64,000 nt of DNA from Bradyrhizobium sp. 4 (GTDB taxonomy: Bacteria > Pseudomonadota > Alphaproteobacteria > Rhizobiales > Xanthobacteraceae). How positions within the stretch are numbered: position 1 is the first letter of the stretch; each line of letters starts with the position of its first letter. Shown piece after piece: positions 47,477 through 58,737 of the stretch. Under the pieces are notes generated by a model that saw only the letters and a program-made list of their open reading frames with translations, did not search any database and was not told where the DNA came from. The DNA lies in contig NZ_CP064686.1 of the NCBI RefSeq assembly GCF_023100905.1, positions 1,178,001 through 1,242,000 of the forward strand. The letters run 5' to 3'. The position numbers were made by a program, and so were the translations under genes.

Positions 47477-48322
47477 CGCAACAACACCTTAGCAGCTGTT
47501 GCACTTGCATCGTGAACCCAAGCGAGATCGCCAGAAACATCATCCTTGAAAGTTCAGCGAAGGGGCAGCCCGGCATCGAATCCTAAGTTTCCATCTCGTC
47601 CGTCCTCTACGTCCACTTTGAGACACCAAGGGTCGGAAATCCAACAACGCGGCGCGGCCCTGCCAGAGTTCGATCGCGGCGCCTATGCGTATTTCACGTC
47701 TTTCAGCAAGGCGCATGATGTGCTCGAGCGGCACGCGGATTGCTGGGGTGAGGAGCAAGGAGCCGTCGAGGAAAGTGGTCGCAGCGGTCCCGTCGTCAGA
47801 GTCATCGATGAGGCTTGCCCAATTGGTGTCCAATATCGCTCTCTGATGCAGCTTATGGTCGGAAATGCACAACCCGTTAACATCAATGTGGCCATTGGTT
47901 CGAAGCTTACGTTGCTCGCCAAAGAGAATGTGGGCTCGTGAAAGCAGAAGACCAGACACGAGGCTTTGGAGCTTCGGCGCGAAGCCGAGCGTTCATCTAG
48001 AGTACGCAAGCCGCGCCATTTCAGGTATCTGTCTCCGCCAACTTCCGCCCGAGCAAACCGATCGAGAATGGTCCGGCGGCTCGGAACACCACTTCGACTG
48101 TGCGATCGGCGAGCGCGTTCTGTGGGGTTCGACCGCAACTCTTGAATGGCCTGGCGCTCAACTTGCCGCCTGTCCCAAAACGGTCGATCCGCAATCCCGC
48201 CGCCCGATCCTACTGCGTCCCGCGGTGCAGGCGTCGCGCTGGAGCGCCGGCGGCATGATGATGCCTGCCGCCATCGTCCTCTACGTAGCCTTGATCGACA
48301 GATAGAGCGCGAGTACGAGCCC
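47477..48322. other. Unassigned region upstream of the ModC-like gene
   Basis: About 850 bases with open frames on both strands (plus 47546-47941, minus 47540-47959) that I cannot assign. An ABC permease such as modB would be expected before modC, but I found no membrane-spanning frame here. Confidence 0.35.
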
Positions 48323-49438
48323 ATGAGGATAGCAAAACCAGGGCTTATCGAAGTCGCCTTCAGTGGTTCTCTCGACAGCATTCCGCTCGATGCGCAATTC
48401 AGCGTACTGGCCAATGGGACAACGGCTGTTTTCGGCCCGCCGGGCTGCGGCAACACCTGGGTGGCGCGTTGCATTGCCGGTGCCGCGCATCTGCCAACTG
48501 GCTTCTGTGCCGTCGACGGTGAGGTGTGGCAGGATGAAGGCACGTTCCGCCTGCCGCATCTGCGTCCCATCGGCCATGTATTCCAGCGGCCGATCCTTCT
48601 TTCAAATCTGTCTGTCAGGGGCAACCTGCTTTGCGGCGCACCCAAATCCAAACCGAGCGCGATTGAGCTCGATGAGGTGGTCCAATTGCTCGAGTTGGCA
48701 CCGCTGCTTGACCGTTCTCCCTTATTCCTTTCTGCCGCCGAGCGGCAGCGTGTCGCCATTGGCAACGCACTATTATGCCAACCCCGACTACTTCTGATGG
48801 AAGAGCCGCTCGCCGCTCTCGATCACTCCACCAAGCGCGAGCTTCTGCCATTCCTCGAGCGATTGCATGAGAAACTCACGCTGCCGATAATCTATATCAG
48901 CCATGACATGGCTGATATAGAACGCCTGGCCGACCATCTCGTTATGATGAAAGACGGCGTGGTTACGGCCGTTGGGCCGTTGCATGTCCTGCAGAGTGAC
49001 CTTGCGCTGCCGCTTGCCGCGCGCCACGAAGCCGCCGTCAGTTTTGATGCCCTGGTCAGCGGCTATGACGAGAGATATGGGCTCCTCGTCCTCGGCTTTG
49101 GAGGCGCGCGCCTGTTGGTGCCAGGGGAGCCGCTCACACTCGGCGCGCAGCAGCGGCTTCGCATCGCAGCCTGCGACGTCAGCGTCGCGCGTGAGATCCC
49201 GCGCGCAAGCTCCATCCTCAATGTGTTTCCAGCGCGCATCAAAGCCTCCGTTTTGCTCGGCGGTGCTGAGGTCACGTTGCTGCTTGCGCTCGAGGGCAGC
49301 GGCTCGGGCACGCGCTTCTTATCGCGCATTACGCGCCGCTCCTTTGATGCGCTAGGGCTCGAGGATGGGATGGACGTATTTGCTCAAGTGACAGGGCTTT
49401 CGCTCGTTTCGTCCTCTGAAACGCTACTGAAGGATTGA
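48323..49438 (+). CDS. ModC-like molybdate ABC transporter ATPase with altered ATP-binding motifs
   Basis: A 371-residue protein with the ModC layout: an ABC ATPase domain, then a C-terminal TOBE-type domain (ASILNVFPARIKASVLLGG, GTRFLSRITRRSFDALGL). Three catalytic motifs depart from the norm. Walker A is GPPGCGNTW with Asn44 where the essential lysine should be. The signature is LSAAERQ instead of LSGGERQ. Walker B is LLLMEEP, with Glu160 where Asp is usual. The Q loop (FQRP) and H loop (YISHD) are kept. ATP hydrolysis is therefore doubtful although the frame is fully open. The start at 48323 is chosen because family similarity begins there. No modA or modB is nearby. Confidence 0.8.
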   Translation: MRIAKPGLIEVAFSGSLDSIPLDAQFSVLANGTTAVFGPPGCGNTWVARCIAGAAHLPTGFCAVDGEVWQDEGTFRLPHLRPIGHVFQRPILLSNLSVRGNLLCGAPKSKPSAIELDEVVQLLELAPLLDRSPLFLSAAERQRVAIGNALLCQPRLLLMEEPLAALDHSTKRELLPFLERLHEKLTLPIIYISHDMADIERLADHLVMMKDGVVTAVGPLHVLQSDLALPLAARHEAAVSFDALVSGYDERYGLLVLGFGGARLLVPGEPLTLGAQQRLRIAACDVSVAREIPRASSILNVFPARIKASVLLGGAEVTLLLALEGSGSGTRFLSRITRRSFDALGLEDGMDVFAQVTGLSLVSSSETLLKD

Positions 49439-49499
49439 CGGCTTCCACGCGAGAGGGAGATCCTGCACAGGAAAACACGGGGCGCTTGAGTCCATCAAC

Positions 49500-49800
49500 C
49501 GTTGAAGGCGGCATAACCTTCTAGTGGATCGGATCCAACAGTGCCCTCGTTTGACGGCGAAGGCCGCGCCTGAGGCGTCGTTTTGAAAGTTTGGCGAAGA
49601 GGCGTTCGACGGCTTGAGCCACGACAGACGTGGGCGTGAAATGGAAGGTGAACGCCAATGGCGATCGAGCCATTTGCGGACCTTCGGATGCTTATGGGTC
49701 GCATAGTTGTCGAGAATGACGTGAACAGCTTTTTTGGCAGGTACTTGAGTGTCGATCTGGTTGAGGAACGGATGAGCTCTTGATGCGATGCTTCTGCATG
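49500..49800 (-). pseudogene. IS630-family transposase, C-terminal remnant
   Basis: Minus-strand text FLNQIDTQVPAKKAVHVILD and NYATHKHPKVRKWLDRH is the second-Asp region of an IS630 transposase. The rest (FHFTPTSVVAQAVERLF and FKTTP) follows in another frame. The N-terminal half is absent. Confidence 0.75.
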
Positions 49801-50069
49801 TATCGTCCGATGACTTGCTTCGTCGGGAATTGCCGGACGCGATACGTATAACTTGAAACCGATCAAGATGTGGAGTGGTGAACTCCGCCTTCTGCCTGAC
49901 CTTCCCGCCTCGTCGGTCTACAGGCGCGTCAAGAACGTCCGACCGACGGATTGCCTGAGAAGCTCCAAACAGCTGGTCCCATATGCGACATGCGTCGCAA
50001 CGAGCGTGATGTACAATCACCGCCAGCGCCGCTCTGTCAAAACCGCCGCCCTGTTCCAGTCATCTGGCC

Positions 50070-50640
50070 CCTGGTACAATGTTCTTTATATCCAGGTACT
50101 CATCGCGATCCTGATTGGCGTTCTCGGGCTGGTTGTGGCCTGCTGTGGGGACGAACAGCTGGGTGAAAGCGCTTGGTGACGGATTCATCAAGCTGATCAA
50201 AATGGTGATCGCGCCGATCATCTTCTGCACTGTTGTGTCCGGCATTGCGCATGTTCAGGATGCACGAAAGGTCGGCCGAGTCGGCGTCAAGGCGTTGCTT
50301 TACTTCGAGATCGTGTCAACCTTCGCGCTGATCCTGGGTCTCGTGATGGGCAATCTCGTTCAGGCCGGCCATGGGCTCGCTCCCAGGGCTGATGCCGCGG
50401 CGGTAGCCAACTACGTCAAAAGAGCGGAAGGGCAGAAGGCGGTCGATTTCCTCCTCAATATTATTCCGGATAGCGTAGTTGGCGCTCTGGCCCGAGGCGA
50501 CGTGCTACAGGTGCTGCTGTTTGCCATCCTATTCGGGTTCTCACTGATGGCGCTTGGCGAGCGGGGTGAACGGATGCGCAGTCTGGTCGACGATGCTGCA
50601 CACGCGGTGTTTGGTGTCCTTACTGCGACCGGGAGAGGCG
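50070..50640 (+). pseudogene. dctA: C4-dicarboxylate carrier DctA, N-terminal half with frameshift
   Basis: The first transmembrane part (LYIQVLIAILIGVLGLVVA) is in one frame. From about 50150 the main frame gives WVKALGDGFIKLIKMVIAPI and IFCTVVSGIAHVQDARKVGR, LLYFEIVSTFALILGLVMGN and PDSVVGALARGDVLQVLLFA, all DctA text. Similarity ends near 50640, about residue 195 of a roughly 440-residue carrier. DctA imports succinate, malate and fumarate in nodules, but this copy is not functional. Confidence 0.85.
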
Positions 50641-50810
50641 GAAAAATAGTAAGCTCCGGACCATTGCTCATCGCTGATTTCTCGCCTCGCCATCGAGGGG
50701 TCGGCGTTTCTCTACGCTAGACTACGAACGGCATATTCCCTTTGTTGCGGTAACACGCGATCTATCTTTTACTTGCCTTCAGATGAGGACGCCGAAGCGG
50801 CCTCAGCAGC

Positions 50811-51301
50811 TTGGGGCAAATCGTGGCGATCCATTCCTTTGATTCAGAAGCGAACTTGCGCGGAGCGCGTATGCTGCGTACCGCGTTGGGGCCCGCCATC
50901 GCAGGGTTTTTGGAAGATCCGGCAATCGTCGAGGTGATGCTCAATCCCGACGGCCGGCTGTGGATCGACCGACTGTCGAGCGGCCTTACAGACACCGGAG
51001 AGAGCCCTTCGGCAGCGGATGGCGAACGAATCGTCCGACTGGTCGCGCACTATGTAGGAGCAGAAGTTCATCCCGGCTCGCCCCGGATTTCGGCTGAGCT
51101 GCCGGAAACGGGGGAACGTTTCGAAGGATTGCTGCCGCCGGTTGTTGCCGCGCCGACCTTTGCCATCCGCAAACCGGCGATCGCCGTGTTTGGCCTCGAC
51201 GAGTATGTCGCCGCGGACATTATGAACGCGAGCCAAGCGAGCGCGCTTCGCAACGCGGTCGCCGCACGGAAGAACATCTTGGTCGCCGGCGGCACCTCGC
51301 G
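50811..51301 (+). pseudogene. trbB: Conjugal transfer ATPase TrbB, 5' fragment
   Basis: The text LRGARMLRTALGPAIAGFLE, DPAIVEVMLNPDGRLWIDRL and HPGSPRISAELPETGERFEG is the N-terminal domain of TrbB/VirB11 secretion ATPases. It stops at NILVAGGTS, immediately before the Walker A GKT, where IS110 sequence begins. The start may be TTG at 50811 or GTG at 50823. In intact rhizobial elements trbB follows the traG and ribbon-helix-helix genes at 42-44.5 kb. Confidence 0.88.
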
Positions 51302-51307
51302 CCATTG

Positions 51308-51854
51308 GCCAACAGTTCCGTAACCAGGTCGGCGAGCTATTGGGCGAAGGTCATCAACTTCTTAACGTGATCGAGCCGCTCCTGTCGATTCATGAACATA
51401 TCTCCCAGCAGCAGAGCAAATTCGACGACGAGGTCCGCCGATTGGCGAAGTCTGACGAGACGACGCGTCGCCTGATGACGGTTCCTGGTGTCGGCGTGGT
51501 GACTGCCTTGACGTTCCGCCATACGATCGATGACCCTCCCGCTTCCGATCGGCCTCGACAGTCGGCGCCTATCTCGGCCTCGCACCTCGGCGCAACCAAT
51601 CTGGTGAAACTGACACTAGTGGCAAGATATCCCGATGGGGCGACAGGCTTCTCCGAACCTACCTGTTCGAGGCAGCGACCGTCCTTCTCTATCGGACCAA
51701 AAAATGGTCTTCCCTCAAGGCCTGGGGAATAAAGCTCGCGAAGCGGGTCGGCATGAAAAAGGCAAAGGTCGCCATTGCGCGCAAGATCGCTGTGATCCTC
51801 CACTGCATTTGGGTCGATGGTACGTCGTTCGACTGGGGCCACGCGCCTGCCTGA
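51308..51854 (+). pseudogene. IS110-family transposase, C-terminal fragment inserted in trbB
   Basis: Reads LLNVIEPLLSIHEHISQQQS and RRLMTVPGVGVVTALTFRHT, the transposase_20 region of IS110. A one-base shift then leads to YLGLAPRRNQSGETDTSGKI and LKAWGIKLAKRVGMKKAKVA, ending at 51854. The N-terminal DEDD catalytic domain is missing, so it is not an active copy. Confidence 0.8.
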
Positions 51855-52233
51855 CCTTAATTTTGCAAGTTCCTGGCCCGGTCCGCCGGGCCCGGCGATG
51901 TCCCGCTGGGACGGTGGTCGTGGTGACCTCGGTCAATCGGCTGGTGGCGGGCTCGCCCGCACGCCGTTGCAAACGATGAGGCACCCGATCCGGACATCAT
52001 CATGAGGCGCTTGCGACCTCGGAAAGGACCATGACCCCAGCGACGGGCAGCTGATCGCATTGTGATTTAGGTAACGGCTAATCGGCCCACGACTACCGAG
52101 CTGGCTATCGATCTACCAGCCGCGCTCGCCCCGTCTCCGCAACCCCGACCCGCTCCGACGGGTCGAGCGCTACCGTCTTGCCGAATGGCTTCAAAAAGAG
52201 AATTGACATCAATCCCCAATTAAAGGGCCGATT
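51855..52233. other. Gap, no recognised gene
   Basis: GC-rich DNA behind the IS110 fragment. No supported frame. Confidence 0.3.
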
Positions 52234-52287
52234 GACAGAAGGCTCGACGCCAGCTTCAGCCAGGCGCTCGGTGTACTTAATGGATTG
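52234..52287 (-). pseudogene. IS3-family OrfB scrap
   Basis: An 18-residue minus-strand piece, SIKYTERLAEAGVEPSV, matches the conserved stretch of IS3-type OrfB transposases just before the GSVGDSYDNA motif, which is missing here. Confidence 0.5.
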
Positions 52288-52333
52288 GGCGAATTCAATC
52301 GGTCGTCGCAACACCCGGAGGTTGGAGGTTGCG

Positions 52334-52884
52334 ATGAACGTTGTAAGGCGCCGGTCGGTGCGGCCAGCACGAGCCCCATTGCCATCGCCAGGACGGCCGT
52401 CTGTTGCAGGGCGCGATGAACAGAATAAATTGTGGCGGGCGATTGCCGCGGGGCTGGCAGCGAAGATGCTGCGCTGGAAGCCGGATTGTCACAACCTGTC
52501 GGAAGCAGATTATTCCGAAAGGCGGGCGGCATGCCGCCAGCGATGTTCGGATCTTCGGCAAAGGCGCTCTCCGGGCGGTAGCTCTCGTTGGTCGAGCGCG
52601 AGGAGATCGCACTTCTCAGGTGCAGGGCCATTCCATACAGGCGCAACACGACCACCCGCAGCGGCGGGTTGGGAATATCGGGCAACAACTGCCCAATGGG
52701 AGCGAATCGATCCGCCCGCCGGGGCAAGCCGACCAAGCTTGCGCTCAATGTAACCTTGCGCACTTATGTGGAGGAGAGACTTGCTGGCGGCGTCGTAGCC
52801 TCCAGCGGCGCTCCCGTTCCTGGTCCCGCCGTTCCGTGGACGGGACGCCGGCATGCCCCGAATGATCGGCGATGGGCAGTCTGT
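52334..52884 (+). pseudogene. IS30-family transposase, 5' half
   Basis: Frame-shifting text on the plus strand reconstructs an IS30 transposase N-terminus: GRPSVAGRDEQNKLWRAIAA, then YLS-type LVEREEIALLR, GWEYRATTAQW, and TLRTYVEERLAGGVVASSG with VPGPAVPWTGRRH. It ends at the DRRWA position. Its continuation (PEQIARRLPIDFPDD) appears at 55.66 kb, so 2.8 kb of IS110-bearing DNA seems to have split the element. Confidence 0.7.
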
Positions 52885-53140
52885 GGACGGCTCCGGGTTG
52901 GCAAGGAGAATCTTCAGTTGCGGCGTTGGTCGGAGCAACCATGTGTTCGGTCCTGTTGTGCGGTACTCATGACCGCTGGCGATAGTGCCCTCCGCGGATC
53001 AGGTCCCGATCAAAAGCACGGATTCGAAGATGCCATGGCCCATGTGGGTTGTCCTGATCGCCGGATCGACCGGCGCTGCATTAGTGCTGTTCGCCCTTCC
53101 AACCGTTACGTCACACCCGGATGACCGGCTGTGATCTCGT

Positions 53141-54173
53141 TCACGCCGTAAGAGCGGCGGGTTCCTTGTAGGGTTCGTTCCTGGCCATCATCGCCCATGC
53201 CATCCTGGCGAGCTTATTGGCGAGTGCGATGGCTGCGACCTTGGTGGGGCGCCGTGCCAGCAACGCAGTGAGCCAGGGCCGATGGCCCGCGCCATGGATC
53301 TTGGCATAGCGGATCACGGCGAGTGCGCCCGCTGTGAACAGGCTGCGTAAAATAGCGATCGCCTTGCTTGCTGATACTGCCAAGCTTGTCCTTGCCCCCA
53401 CTGGAGTTCTGCTTCGGCACGAGCCCGACCCAGGCCGAGAAGTCCCGCCTCGACCGGAAGGCCTTGGCATCGGCAACGCTTGCGACTAGCGCCGTTGCCA
53501 GTGCTGGACCGACTCCAGGGATCGCATCCAGTCGCTTGCTCGTCGCGTTTGATCGATGCCAGGCAATAATGCGCCTATCGAACTCCAGGATCTGAGCCTT
53601 CAGGGCCCGCAACTGACTGCCGAGAGCCGCAAGACACGCGCGGGCCACCTCCGGGAGCCGGCGGTCAGCTGGATCGGCGACGACTTCCAACAGCTGTCCG
53701 ACACCCCTGCGCCCGACGGGGGCAACAATCCCGAACTCGGCCAGATATGCGCGGATCGAGTTGATGACGGCAGTCTGCTGGCGAATGAAGAGATGGCGTA
53801 CGCGATGAAGCATCAGACAGCTCTGTTGCTCGTTCGTCTTGGTCGGCACGAACCGCATGTTGGGCCTTGTGACCGCCTCGCAAATAGCCTCCGCATCGGT
53901 GCTGTCGTTCTTCTGCCGCTTGACGTAGGGCTTCACATAGGCCGGAGGCATCAATCGCACCGTATGCCCCAACGCCTGCAGCTCGCGGGACCAATGGTGC
54001 GATGAAGCGCAAGCCTCGATCCCAACTAGGCACGGCGGCAACTTCTCAAAGAACGATAGCACGAAACGGCGCTTGAGCTGACGACGTATGACCACCTGGC
54101 CGGCTGCATCGACCCCATGTACTTGGAAGACCGACTTCGCGATATCCAGACCAATCGTTGAAATTGACTGCAT
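53141..54173 (-). pseudogene. IS110-family transposase with one frameshift
   Basis: From 54173 the frame encodes an IS110 transposase: STIGLDIAKSVFQVHGVDAA with the first Asp, LVGIEACASSHHWSRELQAL with Glu, DSTDAEAICEAV, IPGVGPALATALVASVADA and FSAWVGLVPKQNSSGGKDKL. After GSISKQGDRY an extra base in the A4 run at 53349-53352 shifts the frame. The natural ending, LRSLFTAGALAVIRYAKIHG and ANKLARMAWAMMARNEPYK, continues to 53141. The catalytic serine region is before the shift, but the C-terminus is lost. Confidence 0.88.
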
Positions 54174-54387
54174 AGGCTGCTCCTCCGAATCGTGGGAGCC
54201 TTAAACGGCGCCCACTCCTTGGCACTCTCGTGGCCGTGGAGGAGCCGTCCACATGGGGTAATCGCGGGAGCGAGTCGCCCCTCAAGCCGGGTCAACCGAC
54301 AATGGAAGTTGGTGGCTGTTCCCCGATAGGATGGAAATACGGGCTCACGGCCGGACGCCGGGCCCAAGCATCGAATGGAGAACAGCC

Positions 54388-55413
54388 ATGGAAGAATATA
54401 TCGGTCTCGACGTGTCGATGAAAGAGACGTCAGTCTCGATCCGCCGAGCAGGTGAACGGATCTGGCGCGGCAAGTGCGCATCTGATCCCAGAATCATGGC
54501 CGAGCTCATCCGCAAGCGGGCGCCATCCGTGAAACGCGTCGTATTCGAGACCGGACCGCTGTCGGTGTGGTTCTATCATTCTCTGCGCGCCGAAGGCTTG
54601 CCGGCGATCTGCATCGATGCGCGCCATGCTAAAGCGGCGCTCGATATGGCGGCGAATAAGACGGACGCAAACGACGCCGATGGCCTGGCGCAACTCGCGG
54701 AAGTCGGCTTCTTTCGTGAGGTGCGTGTGAAGGGATTCGACAGCATGCTGACCCGCACGCTTGTCGCAGCGCGGACGCGGCTGGTCCGAATCACTACCGA
54801 GCTTTCCAACCAGATCCGCGGCGTCATGAAAACCTTCGGTCTGGTCGTTTCTGCCGGAAAGGGAAGCACCTTCGAGAAGAACGTCCGGAGCCTTCTTGCC
54901 GATCAGGACGGACTTGCATCGATCGTGCTTCCGATGCTGGAAGCCTGGCGTGGCATTCGCATCCGCGCCGCCGAACTTGGACGCCAGTTGGTCCAGGACG
55001 CGCACCAGAGTGAGGCTTGCCGCATCCTTATGTCCATTCCCGGCATCGGTGCGATCACCGCAACCGCCTTCACAACAGCCATTGAGAGGCCGGACAACTT
55101 CAGGAAATCCCGATCTGTTGCCGCCTGGATCGGCCTGACAACGCGCCGCTACCAATCCGGAGAAGTCGATTATGACGGCCATATATCCCGACGGGGCGAC
55201 CACCATTTGCGAGGGCTTCTGTACGAAGCGGCTGCGGTCATTCTGACGCGCAGCTCAACCGACAGCACTCTGCGCACGTGGGGTCTGAAGCTCCGGGAGA
55301 GGATCGGCTTCAAAAGAGCTGCCGTGGCCGTAGCGCGCAAACTGGCGGTTATAATGCATACGATGCTTAAGACTGGCGAACTCTTCAATCCGAATGCCGG
55401 AGCCACCGCATAA
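54388..55413 (+). CDS. IS110-family transposase, intact
   Basis: A 341-residue transposase. The N-terminal RuvC-like domain has IGLDVSMKETSVSIRRAG, VVFETGPLSVWFYHSLR and NKTDANDADGLAQLAEVGFF, which supply the DEDD residues. The C-terminal transposase_20 domain has MSIPGIGAITATAFTTAIER and AAWIGLTTRRYQSGEVDYDG followed by ISRRGDHHLRGLLYEAA. ATG at 54388 follows ATGGAG; an earlier in-frame start at 54331 is unlikely. It is a different subtype from the neighbouring 53.1-54.2 kb copy and lies back to back with it. IS110 ends have no clear inverted repeats, so limits are not given. Confidence 0.92.
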   Translation: MEEYIGLDVSMKETSVSIRRAGERIWRGKCASDPRIMAELIRKRAPSVKRVVFETGPLSVWFYHSLRAEGLPAICIDARHAKAALDMAANKTDANDADGLAQLAEVGFFREVRVKGFDSMLTRTLVAARTRLVRITTELSNQIRGVMKTFGLVVSAGKGSTFEKNVRSLLADQDGLASIVLPMLEAWRGIRIRAAELGRQLVQDAHQSEACRILMSIPGIGAITATAFTTAIERPDNFRKSRSVAAWIGLTTRRYQSGEVDYDGHISRRGDHHLRGLLYEAAAVILTRSSTDSTLRTWGLKLRERIGFKRAAVAVARKLAVIMHTMLKTGELFNPNAGATA

Positions 55414-55621
55414 GCCCGATCGCGTTCAGAACCCGAACGCCCAAGGTGTCCCTGCCGGGACGTGAGCCGAGCCATTCCGCTGATGCTGTTGCACTGCTGA
55501 CTCAGCAAAGTGCGTCGTCCAGATTGAAGGCTCGTCCTGCGAAGCTCCATCATGCGGCGGCTAATGCCGACCGCGAAGACAACCATGCACCCGGCAGTGT
55601 CCCCTGAACGAAATTATATGC

Positions 55622-55930
55622 TTGACGCCTCAGCAGCGATTAGACAACAACAGCATCAAAGCCCCTGAGCAGATTGCCCGACGCTTGCCGATCGATTTCC
55701 CGGACGACAAGACGATGCGCATCAGTCACGAAGCTATCTATCAAGCTCTCTTCGTTCAGGGCCCTGGAGCGCTGGGCCGCGAGCGAACGGTCTGCATGCG
55801 AACAGGGCGTGCGTTACGGATGCCCAGAGCGCGCGTACGCAGGCGAGGCAAGGGCTTTATCGCCCTGAGATCATGACCAGTGAGCGCCCTGCTCAAGCTG
55901 CCGATCGAGCAGTGCGGGGACATTGTTCGT
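55622..55930 (+). pseudogene. IS30-family transposase, internal 3' segment
   Basis: Reads APEQIARRLPIDFPDDKTMR and ISHEAIYQALFVQGPGALGR, then RTGRALRMPRARVRRRGKGF. A one-base shift leads to EIMTSERPAQAADRAV. This is the middle of an IS30 transposase and matches where the half at 52.3-52.9 kb breaks off. The DDE end is missing. Confidence 0.75.
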
Positions 55931-55979
55931 GAAGCGCCTCCGCCGGCGTTTTCCAGCCTTTCTCAGTCGGGCATTGAGG

Positions 55980-56160
55980 CCGCTGCCACAGCGGATATCT
56001 CTTTGGCTTGTGGATGCTCAGGTCTGTGCCTTGGCTCGCTGGCTATCTCGCCCGCGCCAACGATCCTCCGCCCGGCAACATGGTCATGTGGCGCGGGTTA
56101 TTCGCGCCTGACCGACATCGCGCTGGGCGTCATGGTCGGCGCAGAAATTGTGGGTAATTG
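55980..56160 (+). pseudogene. Possible IS4-family transposase C-terminal scrap
   Basis: MVMWRGLFAPD-like and SRLTDIALGVMVGAEIVGN resemble the tail of IS4 transposases (a WRGL.RL.DI..G pattern). It is short and frameshifted, so the assignment is tentative. Confidence 0.35.
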
Positions 56161-56381
56161 AAAGTTTCACCGGGGGCTTACGACGCGCAGCTGAACGATC
56201 ATTTGCTGGGTGGCGTTGCCAGCAACTCGGGGGCGATCCTTAGGTCTTGGGCATCATTAATCCTCGACTATTCGGAAGAACTCGCCATCCTGCTGACAAC
56301 GCGGTTTCTTTGCGCCTGCCACGGCAGCCGGCTGAAACAACGGTGCATGGCAGGTCGAATTCGGCTGCGCGTTTCGTCCTG

Positions 56382-57656
<1,275 letters not shown>

Positions 57657-57899
57657 GATCAGCTCCTTGTTCGAGCCGGGTCTCACCGGCCGGCCTTTCT
57701 TCGGCAAGCTCCTGCTGCCTGGATCGCCTTTGTCAAGCTTTATGGTAGCAGGCGAAATGGCAGCTCACTGGACTCTATGTTGTCCCTAGCATTTTTCACC
57801 TGCCTGCTCACTCCCTAGAACATGCCGCCTTCAAATGTTAATGGACTCGGCTAGCCCGTGCTTTCCTGTGCAGAATCTAACGGCGTGCTACGCACGGAC

Positions 57900-58437
57900 A
57901 GAGGTCGGGGACACCCACATCGCGGAAGTAGTCCCCTTCCTTTCCTGACGATGAGAAGGGCAGGTGAGTACCGTCGTACCGGTCAAAAACGTTAGCTCCC
58001 GCGGGCGCTCCAATCGAGCCTTCGAAATCGTTGAGGCGCGCGATGATGGGCACGAGTATAAGATCCCCGTTGTCCGCGCGGCGGTGGCTTGAGGACCTTC
58101 ATGGAATTCTCGGCGATGGAACTGGGAACCAGCTCGACCTCGTCAGGCTAGATGGCCGACCAGGCGATCAAGATAGGCGGGCGAAGATACTTTAGTTTTT
58201 CCAAGCGTGCGACGTCGTCGGGCTCAATCTTCCACCTGGTGATCACGAGGTATGATTTGCCAATGCTCTTCAATCCAGTCCTTCGAGGGTGCGAATAGGT
58301 GCTCCTGTACGCCCGAAAAAACGTATCAGTCGCGCAGTTGAGTATCAGCGTGGGTTGTGCCGGGGCGGAACGCCCAATGCCCGACCGATCGACCCATCGC
58401 CTCCACGTCGTCCACCACGAGACGAGGCTGTTTCATG
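57900..58437 (-). pseudogene. Unidentified decayed gene
   Basis: Reading the minus strand from 58437 gives coherent protein-like text in successive frames: KQPRLVVDDVEAMGRSVGHW, then RWKIEPDDVARLEKLKYLRP, ILIAWSAI, VELVPSSIAENSMKVL, and finally GDLILVPIIARLNDFEGSIG with ANVFDRYDGTHLPFSSSG. Three or more stops or frameshifts interrupt it. I do not recognise the family. The consistent protein-like composition suggests a real gene that has decayed. Confidence 0.4.
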
Positions 58438-58457
58438 CTAGTAGCTCTGCACAGTGA

Positions 58458-58700
58458 TTATGACTCTTTGGAAGCGGCGGGATAGGCGCGGCCCATTTTG
58501 GCGCGCGCCTCATCTGTTGCGAACATCCATTTGATGCGTGAGCGGGCGGCATTTCGCTTCCGTTCCCAGGCAGCGATTTCACGGCGCAGCCGCTTGGGAT
58601 CATCGATCGCTGCGATCCAGGCACTGGCCCGCAGGACGCCGGTTTCGATTTCAACCATGTTGAGCCAGCTTGCATGCTTGGGGGTGTAGACCTGCGGAAT
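58458..58700 (-). pseudogene. IS630-family transposase, C-terminal fragment
   Basis: The minus-strand text YTPKHASWLNMVEIETGVLR, DDPKRLRREIAAWERKRNAA and RIKWMFATDEARAKMGRAYP is the end of an IS630 transposase, including the catalytic Glu region (MVEIE). The preceding two-thirds are absent. Confidence 0.85.
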
Positions 58701-58737
58701 GCACCACATGTCCCGTTGAGGAAGAAAAGAATATGCT

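Noticed and set aside
47683..48765. A 360-residue minus-strand open frame
   Set aside because: Its upper part is antisense to the ModC-like gene and the rest has low-complexity Arg/Ser-rich text. No motif or ribosome site supports it.
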